DNA from: Stieleria sp. JC731
GTDB taxonomy: Bacteria > Planctomycetota > Planctomycetia > Pirellulales > Pirellulaceae
Assembly: GCF_020966635.1 (NCBI RefSeq)
Contig: NZ_JAJKFQ010000011.1
Span: forward strand, 310,001-374,000
Direction of reading: 5' to 3'
Length of the DNA: 64,000 nt
Under the pieces are notes generated by a model, which made no database searches, was not told where the DNA came from, and worked only from the letters and a program-made list of their open reading frames with translations. Below, piece after piece: positions 7,780-16,997 of the stretch. Position 1 is the first letter of the stretch. Each line of letters begins with the position of its first letter. A program made the translations under genes and the position numbers.

Positions 7780-10167
7780 ATGCGAAACTGCGTCAAGCAA
7801 TACGCCATTGGGTTGTTGTTAATACAAGGGTTATTGATTCTCGGTCAGCAAGCAGCCGTTGGCGAAGAGCGTGAGCTTGTCGCATCAATCGATCAGCCAA
7901 TCCCGAGAATGCCTCCTGGGGCATCCGTATCTACAGTCTCTCCGGGTGATTCGGCATCATCATCGACGGCAATCTTGCTGCCGTTCGCAGAGCATGCTCG
8001 TGTGTTTAAAACGGAGCTGGACCAGCAGTTGTTTGCTGAACTGACAGTCAAACTTGCAAATACGGCAAAGCAATATGACCAATGGGGATTGGTCAGGACC
8101 CTGGTCAACTATGGCGATGTGAGCGATATCGACGTCGAATCCATTGCAAAACTGGATTGGGGATCGTGTGATCCGCAGTTGACTTTACAAGACCGGATTC
8201 TCCGGCATGGTGATCGATATCGAACCGAACGTGTGCTGCCAGAAGATCGTCGATTGAGATGTACGTTTGACGGAACGCTCGCACGGATCCGCAGCACGTT
8301 CGGATTGGTCAACGGACCGAAAGAGATGGTGCTTGGTGCATTTGAAGAACCGTTCGAATTCTCTTGCCCGCACGTTGCACTTTGCAGCAGCAGCTTCGGC
8401 CCGTCGATCGAATGGATGTTCGATTCAGGTTTAATGGACAGCGCGTTTCGGTCCGGGTTTGTCATCGGGCCGATCGAAGTTCAACAATGTGATGTTGATG
8501 GACATCCATGTTCCCGTGTCGATTGGCGGACCGTCATGAAACGGGACGGACAAATCGTTCGTTGTTCGGTCAGCTTTGCGCAGGACCGCGGCATGATTCC
8601 GATTTGCAAAGAATTTGCGACGCAAGTCACTGGCACGTTGTGGGAAAAGCGACTCGCAAAAACGAACACATTCCAAACCGATCAAGGGGGACGATGGTTT
8701 CCGAAGCAGGCCGATTTGACTGTCAATTTTCGAAACGACTATCAGGTCACCCGAGCATCGTACGAGCTGGACGATCAGTTTCATCAGGCATCGGTCTATT
8801 CCGATCAGTCAGCGATCTTGCAAGTGCACCAAAACCCGCCGCCTGCACTCGTTAAACCTTACACGCCTCCGGAAATACTGACGACGACTCCGCAGCGAGT
8901 TTTCCAATCTGATGACTATCTGGGCATCGTTGGGACCAGTGTCATCACCTACGGCGGGGCAAGCTTGTTGATCATGATTTTGGTTTGCGTCTGGTTTGTC
9001 TGGCGAACCAAAATGGGAGCATCGATTCGAAAGTTTTGCGCAACGCACCGAACCTTTTTCGGAACGCTCGGAATCGTTGTAACAGCAACGTTCGGAATGT
9101 TATGTACGCTGCCTCCCGGGTGGATGTCGTTTGGCGTGACTTTCATGGTGACCGGAGTGTTCGGTCTGCTCTGGATCGTATTCCAGATGATTTTGTTTCA
9201 CGATGCTCGGATCACAATTCGTACGATGCTTTGTGGTGCCGCAGCTGTCGCAGTCATGTTTGCCGGTTACAACGTCGGTGTGAAACGAATGTTGGCACGC
9301 CAAAAGATGATCGAAGATGTCCGGACCACCGGCGGTCAAGTCGTTGTCGGACTATGGCATCTCGATGAAGAAGGCTTGTTCTTGCCGACCGCTTTGGCCA
9401 ACCAGTTTGGCGAGGCGTGGACGGGGCGTGCCAGCCGAGCAGCGATCGAGCAAACGGCATTCAGCCGAAAAAATGTCAGAACATGGTGCCTTGAAGAATT
9501 GCGTTGGCTCGGAGTCGCGTCGGATGAGAATGAGGACTACGACGTCGATCCAGCCGCGCTAGGGGAAATGGAAGGTGACTCGCTGCTGTGGACATTTCAT
9601 GCGGACAACGGATACGTCGGTGACGAAGCGATGCAAGAATTGTCTCGCTTTCACGGGCTTGTAGACCTGCATTTTGATTGTCAACGCCGCCCGGTGTCGA
9701 GTTACCTATCCGAGCTGAAGTGCCTTGAGCGGATCTGGCTGACAGACGTTATTGTCGACGAAAACCTGTTCAGGAAACTTGCCGAGTTGCCACGCTTAGA
9801 ATCTGTCTTCTTGATAACGCCCGAGTTCAATACGCAAGGCATTGACTGTTCTGACTGTCGCATCAAGTCGGTGGAAGTGCAGCATGGCAGCATCGATCAG
9901 CAGGCAATTTCGATGTTAGGGCAGCTGCCGACTTACCTGACCTTTGTCGATTGCAAGTTCAATCTCAGTGCGGTCAGTCAGCCAATCGATCTTCAGCAGA
10001 CGCAATCGCTGCAGGTGTTTTCGTCAATGATTGACGATCGCGCGCTGGTGAATTTTGGGAAGGCCCCAAAACTGAATTGGTTTCATCTTGGTGCGACCGA
10101 TGTAACTGTCGAGGGCATCGAAAGCTACAGTCGCATGCATCCATCGATTCCGATTACGTTGGAATAG
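7780..10167 (+). CDS. Uncharacterised exported membrane protein with leucine-rich-repeat-like C-terminus
   Basis: The product is not recognised. From the ATG at 7780 it has 795 residues. Residues 1-27 look like a signal peptide ending near QQAAVGEE. Residues 30-375 are a soluble domain of unknown fold. Four hydrophobic segments at roughly residues 380-408, 425-447, 447-473 and 480-503 would cross the membrane. The last 200 residues contain spaced leucine-rich stretches such as LVDLHFDCQ, LKCLERIWLTDV and LPRLESVFLI, like an irregular leucine-rich repeat. The layout suggests a periplasmic or extracellular N-domain and a second binding domain after the membrane part. It stands alone between divergent and convergent neighbours. 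It is long, without internal stops, and has the codon style of its neighbours, so it is a real gene. Confidence 0.85.
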   Translation: MRNCVKQYAIGLLLIQGLLILGQQAAVGEERELVASIDQPIPRMPPGASVSTVSPGDSASSSTAILLPFAEHARVFKTELDQQLFAELTVKLANTAKQYDQWGLVRTLVNYGDVSDIDVESIAKLDWGSCDPQLTLQDRILRHGDRYRTERVLPEDRRLRCTFDGTLARIRSTFGLVNGPKEMVLGAFEEPFEFSCPHVALCSSSFGPSIEWMFDSGLMDSAFRSGFVIGPIEVQQCDVDGHPCSRVDWRTVMKRDGQIVRCSVSFAQDRGMIPICKEFATQVTGTLWEKRLAKTNTFQTDQGGRWFPKQADLTVNFRNDYQVTRASYELDDQFHQASVYSDQSAILQVHQNPPPALVKPYTPPEILTTTPQRVFQSDDYLGIVGTSVITYGGASLLIMILVCVWFVWRTKMGASIRKFCATHRTFFGTLGIVVTATFGMLCTLPPGWMSFGVTFMVTGVFGLLWIVFQMILFHDARITIRTMLCGAAAVAVMFAGYNVGVKRMLARQKMIEDVRTTGGQVVVGLWHLDEEGLFLPTALANQFGEAWTGRASRAAIEQTAFSRKNVRTWCLEELRWLGVASDENEDYDVDPAALGEMEGDSLLWTFHADNGYVGDEAMQELSRFHGLVDLHFDCQRRPVSSYLSELKCLERIWLTDVIVDENLFRKLAELPRLESVFLITPEFNTQGIDCSDCRIKSVEVQHGSIDQQAISMLGQLPTYLTFVDCKFNLSAVSQPIDLQQTQSLQVFSSMIDDRALVNFGKAPKLNWFHLGATDVTVEGIESYSRMHPSIPITLE

Positions 10168-10203
10168 TGTCGTCGGTGGCAACTCGCGATGGAAATCCCG
10201 GGT

Positions 10204-10419
10204 TCAATAGTGCGGCGGCTTCTCGTCCGTCATATTAATCTGTGGATCGACCGCACTTTTAACTCGATCGAGTTCTTGTTCCCACTTAAGAATCTGTCTC
10301 GTAAGTCGGTCGATATAGCGAGATTGGTCAACGACGACTTGATTTAGTTCGTCGTACTGACGCTGTAAGTGCGCCAATTGTGTTTCGACTTCGACCAGTC
10401 TTTCATTGTTGTTCGGCAT
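10204..10419 (-). CDS. slyX: SlyX family protein
   Basis: A 71-residue protein with a heptad-like coiled coil (VETQLAHLQRQYDELNQVVV) and the characteristic C-terminal PPHY, both hallmarks of the SlyX family. The length matches the family. SlyX is a small cytoplasmic protein of unknown biochemical role. The gene converges on the unknown membrane-protein gene with 36 bases between the stops, and no terminator is evident there. Confidence 0.88.
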   Translation of the reverse strand: MPNNNERLVEVETQLAHLQRQYDELNQVVVDQSRYIDRLTRQILKWEQELDRVKSAVDPQINMTDEKPPHY

Positions 10420-10622
10420 TTGTACCCAGTGTCATTGCTATGTCGGAATTTTTGCAGCGGATGGATAATTCCGTCGACGAAGCATCTCGTTGCTAACGGA
10501 TACCATCGGTGGCCAGCAGCCAACGGCAGCCAACTACCAACAGCGGTCTGTGATCGCGTAGAATCGTTACTGTGTCGATCTGCGATCGTGTTGCTTCCCG
10601 CCTATTAAATTATCCGCTCGAT

Positions 10623-11732
10623 ATGGTTTCTGCTCTTCATCCTCGTCAGCGTTTACTGATGGGACCTGGACCCAGCACGGTCCCCGCCCGGATTTTGAAA
10701 GCCATTTCATCGCCCACGCTCGGCCACTTGGATCCGCAGTACATCGGATTCATGGACGAAACCTGCGACATGATCCGCCAAGTTTATCGAACCGAGAACG
10801 CATTGTCCTTCCCCGTTTCGGGGACCGGAATGGCCGGTATGGAAACGATCATGGTGAACTTGATCGAACCGGGGGACGAAGCGATCGTGATGATCAACGG
10901 CGTTTTCGGCAGTCGCATGAAAGAAATCCTGACTCGCTGCGGCGCGTCGGTGCATGTCGTCGAAGTTCCATGGGGGCAGACATTCACAAAGCAACAATTT
11001 GCCGATGCGGTGACGCAATATCCGAACGCAAAGTTGTTGGGTGTGGTTCATGCGGAAACGTCGACAGGGGCGTTGCAAGATCTTTCCGGAGTCGGCGAAA
11101 TCGTTCATCAAGCCGGAATGCTTTTTGCCGTCGACGCCGTGACATCGTTGGGCGGACACGATGTTCGCGTGGACGATTGGGGAATCGATGCGATCTATTC
11201 GGGAACCCAAAAATGCCTCTCGTGTCCTCCAGGGCTTTCGCCGGTCTCGTTTTCTCCACGCGCATTGGAAGCGATCGATCAGCGGAAGGCTCCTGCGCAA
11301 AGCTGGTATCTGGATGTCAGCTTACTCAAAAATTATTACACCGGTGGCGGAGGCAGGGCCTATCACCACACCGCACCGATCAACATGGTTTATGCACTCC
11401 GCGAAGCTCTCGCAATCGTGTTGGAAGAAGGACTCGATGCGCGATTTGAACGCCACCGAAAGATGCACCTGCTGCTTCGCGAAGGTCTTCAAAAGCTGGG
11501 CCTGCAGTACATCCCGGAAAATTCGCTACATACGCTTAACTGCGTTGCTGTACCGGAGGGAATTGATGAAGCGGCCATTCGCAAACGGTTGCTAACCGAA
11601 TTCGATATCGAGATCGGCGGCGGTTTAGGCGTCTTCGCAGGAAAGGCTTGGCGAATCGGATTGATGGGCGAATCGGCGGCTGAGAAAAACGTGTTGACTC
11701 TTCTGGCGGCGCTCGAAAAATGCCTGCCCTGA
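10623..11732 (+). CDS. Alanine-glyoxylate / serine-pyruvate aminotransferase (class V PLP enzyme)
   Basis: Starting at the ATG at 10623 the enzyme has 369 residues, close to the family norm; the frame opens 17 codons earlier but those residues fit no known N-terminus. Family blocks include [15 protein letters not shown] at the start, [14 protein letters not shown], the HAETSTGAL block, the cofactor aspartate in [11 protein letters not shown], and the PLP lysine in [12 protein letters not shown]. Enzymes of this family move an amino group from alanine or serine to glyoxylate, making glycine. The gene overlaps the glycolate oxidase fusion by 13 bases, which strongly supports glyoxylate as the acceptor: GlcDE/GlcF make glyoxylate and this enzyme consumes it. 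Confidence 0.92.
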   Translation: MVSALHPRQRLLMGPGPSTVPARILKAISSPTLGHLDPQYIGFMDETCDMIRQVYRTENALSFPVSGTGMAGMETIMVNLIEPGDEAIVMINGVFGSRMKEILTRCGASVHVVEVPWGQTFTKQQFADAVTQYPNAKLLGVVHAETSTGALQDLSGVGEIVHQAGMLFAVDAVTSLGGHDVRVDDWGIDAIYSGTQKCLSCPPGLSPVSFSPRALEAIDQRKAPAQSWYLDVSLLKNYYTGGGGRAYHHTAPINMVYALREALAIVLEEGLDARFERHRKMHLLLREGLQKLGLQYIPENSLHTLNCVAVPEGIDEAAIRKRLLTEFDIEIGGGLGVFAGKAWRIGLMGESAAEKNVLTLLAALEKCLP

Positions 11733-14284
11733 ATTCTCAGCAACAATGTTCTCCTTTGCAGTCGCTCGTTGATCAACTGCCAAAGGGGCGTGTCAGCGAA
11801 GACCCATCGTATCGAGCCGCATTCGAATCCGATGGACTGACCGCGTTTCGCAAGCGGCCGCTTGGCGTTGTCATTCCTGAGAACCAGGACGAAGTGGTTC
11901 AGACGGTACGCTGGTGTGTTCAAAACAACGTTCCCTTTGTCGCTCGAGGTAGCGGCACCAGTTTGTCTGGCGGCTCGATGCCGGTTGCCAACGGGATCGT
12001 TATTTCGCTGAACAAGCTGCGACAGATTATCAAGCTCGATCCCGAAAATCGCATCGCGGTTGTCGAACCCGGGGTGATCAATCTGCACGTTTCGCAAGCT
12101 TCCGCTCCGCATGGCTTGTACTACGCGCCCGATCCGTCGAGCCAAAAGATTTGCACCATTGGCGGGAATATCGCCTTCAACTCCGGTGGAGCCCACTGTT
12201 TGAAGTATGGCATGACTAGCAATCATGTCATTGGAATGAAGGTCGTCACCGCAAGTGGCGAAATTGCTGAATTCGGTTCCGAATCGATCGAATCAATCGG
12301 CGCCGATATGACAGGCTTGTTCGTCGGTAGCGAGGGGCTGTTCGGGATCGCGCTGGAGATCACTTTGCGATTGATCCCGCTGCCGGAACGTTTTCACACG
12401 GTCCTGGTCGGCTACCACTCATTGCGCGACGCTGGGGATGCCGTTTCAGCCGTGATCGATTCTGGATTGTTGCCAGGCGCGATGGAGATCATGGAATCTT
12501 TGGCGATCGAGGCTGCGGAAGCGGCAACTGCATGTGGCTATCCCAAAGGCGCCGAGGCGGCGTTGATTGTCGAGCTCGAAGGCCCACGCGAACGACTCGA
12601 AATCGAAAAGCAACAATTGCGTGATGTGATCGCAAAAACCAACGCGTTCGAAACGGTCGTCGCGGCAGATGACGCCCAGCGCAACGCGATCTGGGCAGGA
12701 CGGAAAAGCGCGTTCTCAGCGGTCGGAAAACTGAGTCCAGACTTTTTAGTCCAGGATGGTGTCGTCCCTCGAAAACGTCTCGGCGAAGCCTTGGTGCAAA
12801 TCCAAAAGTTTTCGCAGGAGTCGGGGCTTCGCTGCGCAAACGTTTTCCATGCGGGCGATGGCAATTTGCATCCGTTAATCCTGTTTGATGATTCCGTGCC
12901 TGGGCAGCTTGAACAAGCCGAAGCCTTGGCCGGAAAGATCCTTACCCTTTGCGTCCAAATGGGAGGCTCGATCACTGGAGAGCACGGCGTCGGGATTGAA
13001 AAACGTGATTATCTTTCGCAGATGTACGACGACGATTCGATGGCGACGATGCATCGAATACGCGGTGCATTTGATCCCAAGAATTTGGCTAACCCTGGCA
13101 AGATGTTTCCCGGTGGTCCGCCGGAATCAGTCGGTATGGCCGTGCGTTCGCAGTCTGGTGGGCGGGCACCGGATTCATTTCCGGTCGAAGTCCAATCACC
13201 ACAGGAACTTCGCCAGGCGATCACTGATTTTGATCAAGTCTTGGTCGTCGGGAATCAGACAAAGCGTCCGTTGTCGGTGGCGAAGGATACTCAGCTGATT
13301 TCGACTCGATCGATGAGTGGCGTCACCGAATACGAGCCCTCGGAGTTTACCTTTTCTGCGTTGGCCGGAACGACTCTGGCGGAAATAGTGAATCTGCTTG
13401 AAACCCGTCGGCAGTACTTGCCGTTTGATCCGCTGTTGGTTGATAAAAATGCGACCATCGCTGGGACGTTGGCAGCAGGGATCAGCGGTCCCGGTCGGCA
13501 TCGCTATGGTGGCCTGCGCGATTTCATACTCGGGGCGACGTACATCGATGGGACCGGCACCGTGATCAAATCGGGTGGACGAGTGGTAAAGAACGCTGCA
13601 GGGTTTGATCTGCCGAAACTGTTCGTGGGCAGTTGTGGTCGACTGGCTGCGCTAACGGAACTAACCTTCAAGGTATTCCCACAGCCACCAGCGTTTCATT
13701 CTTATCGGATTCGATGTGCCGATCACGAAACGGCTCTGTCGGTCGTCGCAACCCTCGCACGAGGGCGGTGGGAGCTTGACGCGATCGACTATGACTCGGC
13801 CAACTGCACCGTTTGGATTCGAATCGGCGCGATGCGGCCGGTTGCCGATCTGCTTGTCGCGGACATCGAAGGCAGCTTGCCAAGCCAAGCGACGCAGATC
13901 GAACTTGTAGCTGATGAAAATGAGTTACCGTGGCGATCATTAAGTCGACTCGAGGGATTGAATCGCGACGATCAACTGGTGATCAAAATACCAATGTCGA
14001 TCCGACTGGCCACCTCAATGGCGGATTGGTGTGATTCAGAACCGAAATCGGCCCATTTGCACGTCAGCTGTGCAGGCGCTATCGGCTGGTTAGCGATCGA
14101 ATCATCGCGGTTGGATGAACTCGATCGCAAATTGTGTGATGAACAGGCGACAGGACTGGTCGTCCAAGATTCACAGGGTGTCGCGAAGAAACCTGTGATC
14201 GGATTCAGTCGAACGCAACCGATTGAGCTGGAAGTGAAACAGGCGATTGATCAAGTGCAACGTTTTCCCGGTTTGGTGTATTGA
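11720..14284 (+). CDS. Glycolate oxidase GlcD-GlcE fusion (FAD-linked oxidase)
   Basis: This 854-residue protein contains two FAD-binding oxidoreductase units in one chain. Residues about 1-470 match Glc[18 protein letters not shown], the FAD-loop region around [17 protein letters not shown], and the C-terminal [14 protein letters not shown] and [13 protein letters not shown] blocks. Residues about 480-854 match Glc[25 protein letters not shown], and [16 protein letters not shown]. In E. coli these are two separate genes. The product should oxidise glycolate (or a similar 2-hydroxyacid) to glyoxylate and pass electrons to GlcF. It overlaps the aminotransferase gene by 13 bases and ends 3 bases before glcF. 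Substrate could also be D-lactate; the aminotransferase neighbour favours glycolate. Confidence 0.9.
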   Translation: MPALNSQQQCSPLQSLVDQLPKGRVSEDPSYRAAFESDGLTAFRKRPLGVVIPENQDEVVQTVRWCVQNNVPFVARGSGTSLSGGSMPVANGIVISLNKLRQIIKLDPENRIAVVEPGVINLHVSQASAPHGLYYAPDPSSQKICTIGGNIAFNSGGAHCLKYGMTSNHVIGMKVVTASGEIAEFGSESIESIGADMTGLFVGSEGLFGIALEITLRLIPLPERFHTVLVGYHSLRDAGDAVSAVIDSGLLPGAMEIMESLAIEAAEAATACGYPKGAEAALIVELEGPRERLEIEKQQLRDVIAKTNAFETVVAADDAQRNAIWAGRKSAFSAVGKLSPDFLVQDGVVPRKRLGEALVQIQKFSQESGLRCANVFHAGDGNLHPLILFDDSVPGQLEQAEALAGKILTLCVQMGGSITGEHGVGIEKRDYLSQMYDDDSMATMHRIRGAFDPKNLANPGKMFPGGPPESVGMAVRSQSGGRAPDSFPVEVQSPQELRQAITDFDQVLVVGNQTKRPLSVAKDTQLISTRSMSGVTEYEPSEFTFSALAGTTLAEIVNLLETRRQYLPFDPLLVDKNATIAGTLAAGISGPGRHRYGGLRDFILGATYIDGTGTVIKSGGRVVKNAAGFDLPKLFVGSCGRLAALTELTFKVFPQPPAFHSYRIRCADHETALSVVATLARGRWELDAIDYDSANCTVWIRIGAMRPVADLLVADIEGSLPSQATQIELVADENELPWRSLSRLEGLNRDDQLVIKIPMSIRLATSMADWCDSEPKSAHLHVSCAGAIGWLAIESSRLDELDRKLCDEQATGLVVQDSQGVAKKPVIGFSRTQPIELEVKQAIDQVQRFPGLVY

Positions 14285-14287
14285 TTC

Positions 14288-15553
14288 ATGCGTCACGAGA
14301 TTGATCGCGAGAAGTTTGGTTCGTTTGGCCCTGTGATGGCAGATGCTGTCAGTCAATGTGTGCACTGCGGATTTTGTTTGTCGGCTTGTCCCACCTATCA
14401 AGAGTTAGGACGCGAGCCGGATTCACCGCGTGGACGCATTATCTTGATGAAAGAAGTCTTGGAAGGTTCATTACCGATCGCTTCAGCGGCACCGCATTTA
14501 GATGCTTGCTTAGGCTGCTTGGGATGCGTGCCGGCGTGTCCATCGGAAGTTCCCTACGGTGACTTGATCAGTCCATTTCGGGCGATTCACCAAGCGGAAC
14601 AGCCACGCTCAATCGGTAGCCGGATTAAAAGAACGCTCGCGCAATTGACCTTGCCCTATCCCGGACGGTTCCGTTTGGCAGCGAAGACGGGCAAGTTGGC
14701 CAAGCCTTTTTCGGGCCTGATGCCGAAGTCGCTAAGAGTGATGCTGAACATGTTGCCCGAGACAATGCCCGAGCGGCAGCAGCTTGACGAAGTGTACCCG
14801 GCAACCAATTCAAAACGAGGTCGTGTCGCGTTATTGGCTGGATGTGCGCAGCAGGTGCTTGCGCCGGACATTAACATCGCAACCATTGACGTGCTAAATC
14901 GGAATGGGATCGAGGTCGTCGTTCCTAAACGGCAGGGCTGCTGCGGTGCCTTGTCTTGGCATGTCGGCAACCTCGCGTCTGCACAAAAAATGGCGATCCA
15001 CAATCTTGCGGCATTCGAAGGTGACTTCGATGCGATCGTGACCAACGCGGCTGGATGTGGGAGCGGCATTCATGAATATCCGTTGATTCTCAAGGGCACG
15101 CCTCATGAACATGCCGCTATAGAGTTTGCCGAGCGAACGGTCGATGTCGCGGTCTATTTAACATCCCTGAACGATCTGGCTCCGTTTCCAGATCGCGAAG
15201 GCGAAACCGTTGTGGCGTATCACGATGCTTGTCATTTGGCCAATGCCCAAGGCGTTAGGTCGCAGCCTCGTGACCTTTTACGCCAAGTTCCCGGTGTCAA
15301 GTTGGTGGAGGTTACAGACGGGCATCTCTGTTGCGGGTCAGCCGGAACGTACAACATCGATCAGCCAGAAGTCGCCGCGTCATTGGGCCAGCAGAAAGCG
15401 ACGAACATCATCAGGAGCGGCGCAAGCATGGTCGCAATGGGAAACATCGGATGTATGGCACAGGTCGAAAAGCATATTGATGCTCAAGGAGGTGCTGTCG
15501 AGGTGATGCATACGATGCAGATTCTTCAGCGTGCTTATCAAGGCAATTTGTAG
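14288..15553 (+). CDS. glcF: Glycolate oxidase iron-sulfur subunit GlcF
   Basis: The 421-residue protein has two ferredoxin-type [4Fe-4S] motifs near the N-terminus: Cys24-x2-Cys27-x2-Cys30-x3-Cys34-Pro, and a second CLGCLGCVPACP at about residue 75. Two CCG-type blocks follow, GCCGALSWH near residue 217 and LCCGSAGTY near residue 350, typical of the cysteine-rich domains of GlcF, LutA and HdrB. It should carry electrons from the flavin subunit to the quinone pool at the membrane. It begins 3 bases after the GlcD-GlcE fusion stops, so the three genes form one operon. The length fits GlcF. Confidence 0.93.
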   Translation: MRHEIDREKFGSFGPVMADAVSQCVHCGFCLSACPTYQELGREPDSPRGRIILMKEVLEGSLPIASAAPHLDACLGCLGCVPACPSEVPYGDLISPFRAIHQAEQPRSIGSRIKRTLAQLTLPYPGRFRLAAKTGKLAKPFSGLMPKSLRVMLNMLPETMPERQQLDEVYPATNSKRGRVALLAGCAQQVLAPDINIATIDVLNRNGIEVVVPKRQGCCGALSWHVGNLASAQKMAIHNLAAFEGDFDAIVTNAAGCGSGIHEYPLILKGTPHEHAAIEFAERTVDVAVYLTSLNDLAPFPDREGETVVAYHDACHLANAQGVRSQPRDLLRQVPGVKLVEVTDGHLCCGSAGTYNIDQPEVAASLGQQKATNIIRSGASMVAMGNIGCMAQVEKHIDAQGGAVEVMHTMQILQRAYQGNL

Positions 15554-15802
15554 CGAGCGTTTGGCGAAAAGATGGCGGGCAGTTGATTGGGCCGCATTTT
15601 CGAGGCTCAGGATTGTCAGCTCTGCCGGTCCAAGGTCCCCAATGCGTTAGATCGGTTGCCGGAACGGTTAGATCGCTTGTCAATTCCGGGCGGGTGGGAC
15701 GCACAACAACGCCGTTCCGTGCTATCCTCTGGGCTTTTCTGGATGCCACACTGCGCCTACTAGGGCGTGGATACCCGATTAATTGATAGACGAGCGACGT
15801 TG

Positions 15803-16912
15803 ATGAGTGATCCGATCTGCCGGTGGGGGATTCTGTCCACCGCGAATATCGCGCGAAAAAACTGGAAGGGAATTCGGTTGAGCGGAAATGGCGTCGTCGC
15901 GGGGGTATCAAGCCGTAGTGCCGACCGCGCGGACCAGTTTATCGACGAATGCCAGCGTGAGGTTTCATTTGAAAACCGCCCTATCGCGTTCGAAGGCCAC
16001 CAGTCGCTGCTCGATAGCGATCAGATCGATGCGGTCTATGTTCCTTTGCCGACAGGGCTTCGAAAGGATTGGGTGATTGCCGCGGCGAAAGCCGGAAAGC
16101 ATGTCTTGATCGAAAAGCCGATCGCCGACACTGCCGAAGACGCACAAGAGATGCTTGCCGCGTGTCGTGAAAACAATGTCCAGTTGATGGACGGAGTGAT
16201 GTTTGATCACAGCCAGCGGATCAAACAAGTTCGTGATGCGGTAAAGAATGGTGAACTGGGCTCGATTCGACGTATCCAAGCCCACTTTTCATTTACCGGT
16301 GACAAAGAGTTTCAGTCAGGCAATATCCGCACCGATCCAAAGCTCGAACGCCACGGTTGCTTGGGCGATTTGGGGTGGTACTGCATTCGTCTGATCCTTT
16401 GGTCGATGGACTGGAAAGCTCCGTCTCAGGTCAGCGGCAAGACAATTCATAAGCTTAGCCGAGAAGGTGTTGATGGTTGGGTACCGGGCGAGTTTTCCGG
16501 CGAACTGGTTTTCGAAGGTGGGCCGACCGCCTCGTTCTTCTGTTCGTTCCTAAGCTTTAACCAGCAGACCGCGACGATCTCGGGTGACGAAGGTTACATT
16601 TCGCTCGACGATTACGTACTGCCTTTGTACGGATCACACACATCGTTCGATATCAATCGACACGACCTGGAAATCGATAATTGCCGCTGGAACTTTCGCC
16701 GCAGAACCGAAACACGAGTTTGCGACGAGTATCACAGTGGCGAACCGAACGCGCAAGAAGTCGGCATGGTTCGTACCTTTGCGGATTTGGTCAATCGCAA
16801 AGAGATCAACAACGAACTGACCCGACGCGCTTTGCTAACACAGCAACTTCTTGATGCTTGTCGAAAGAGTGACGAAGCCGGCGGTGGCTTGATCGCGTTC
16901 ACCGAAAAGTGA
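15803..16912 (+). CDS. Gfo/Idh/MocA family oxidoreductase
   Basis: The 369-residue protein begins at the ATG at 15803, directly before the Rossmann strand in CRWGILSTANIARKN; the frame opens 12 codons upstream without a better start. It carries the family EKPI motif near residue 104, whose lysine is usually catalytic, and the GDLGWYCIR block near residue 190. Such enzymes oxidise or reduce sugars, inositols or sugar acids with NAD(P). The exact substrate is not visible. The sodium:solute symporter 85 bases downstream on the same strand may bring in its substrate. Confidence 0.9.
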   Translation: MSDPICRWGILSTANIARKNWKGIRLSGNGVVAGVSSRSADRADQFIDECQREVSFENRPIAFEGHQSLLDSDQIDAVYVPLPTGLRKDWVIAAAKAGKHVLIEKPIADTAEDAQEMLAACRENNVQLMDGVMFDHSQRIKQVRDAVKNGELGSIRRIQAHFSFTGDKEFQSGNIRTDPKLERHGCLGDLGWYCIRLILWSMDWKAPSQVSGKTIHKLSREGVDGWVPGEFSGELVFEGGPTASFFCSFLSFNQQTATISGDEGYISLDDYVLPLYGSHTSFDINRHDLEIDNCRWNFRRRTETRVCDEYHSGEPNAQEVGMVRTFADLVNRKEINNELTRRALLTQQLLDACRKSDEAGGGLIAFTEK

Positions 16913-16926
16913 TCGGAAACCCGATC
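16911..16926 (+). terminator. Short hairpin after the Gfo/Idh/MocA gene
   Basis: GATCGG and CCGATC pair across a four-base AAAC loop right at the stop codon. No U-run follows, so this is a weak terminator at best or chance. Confidence 0.2.
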
Positions 16927-16997
16927 GCTTCGACAGCTTCTCACCGCATCTTATCTGCACTGATTCAATACCTTCCTATTTCCTTCCCTGCATCCCT

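Noticed and set aside
11489-12226. Long open frame (245 codons) on the minus strand
   Set aside because: It lies antisense to the aminotransferase and GlcD coding regions, which have clear motifs; the codon bias of those genes explains it.
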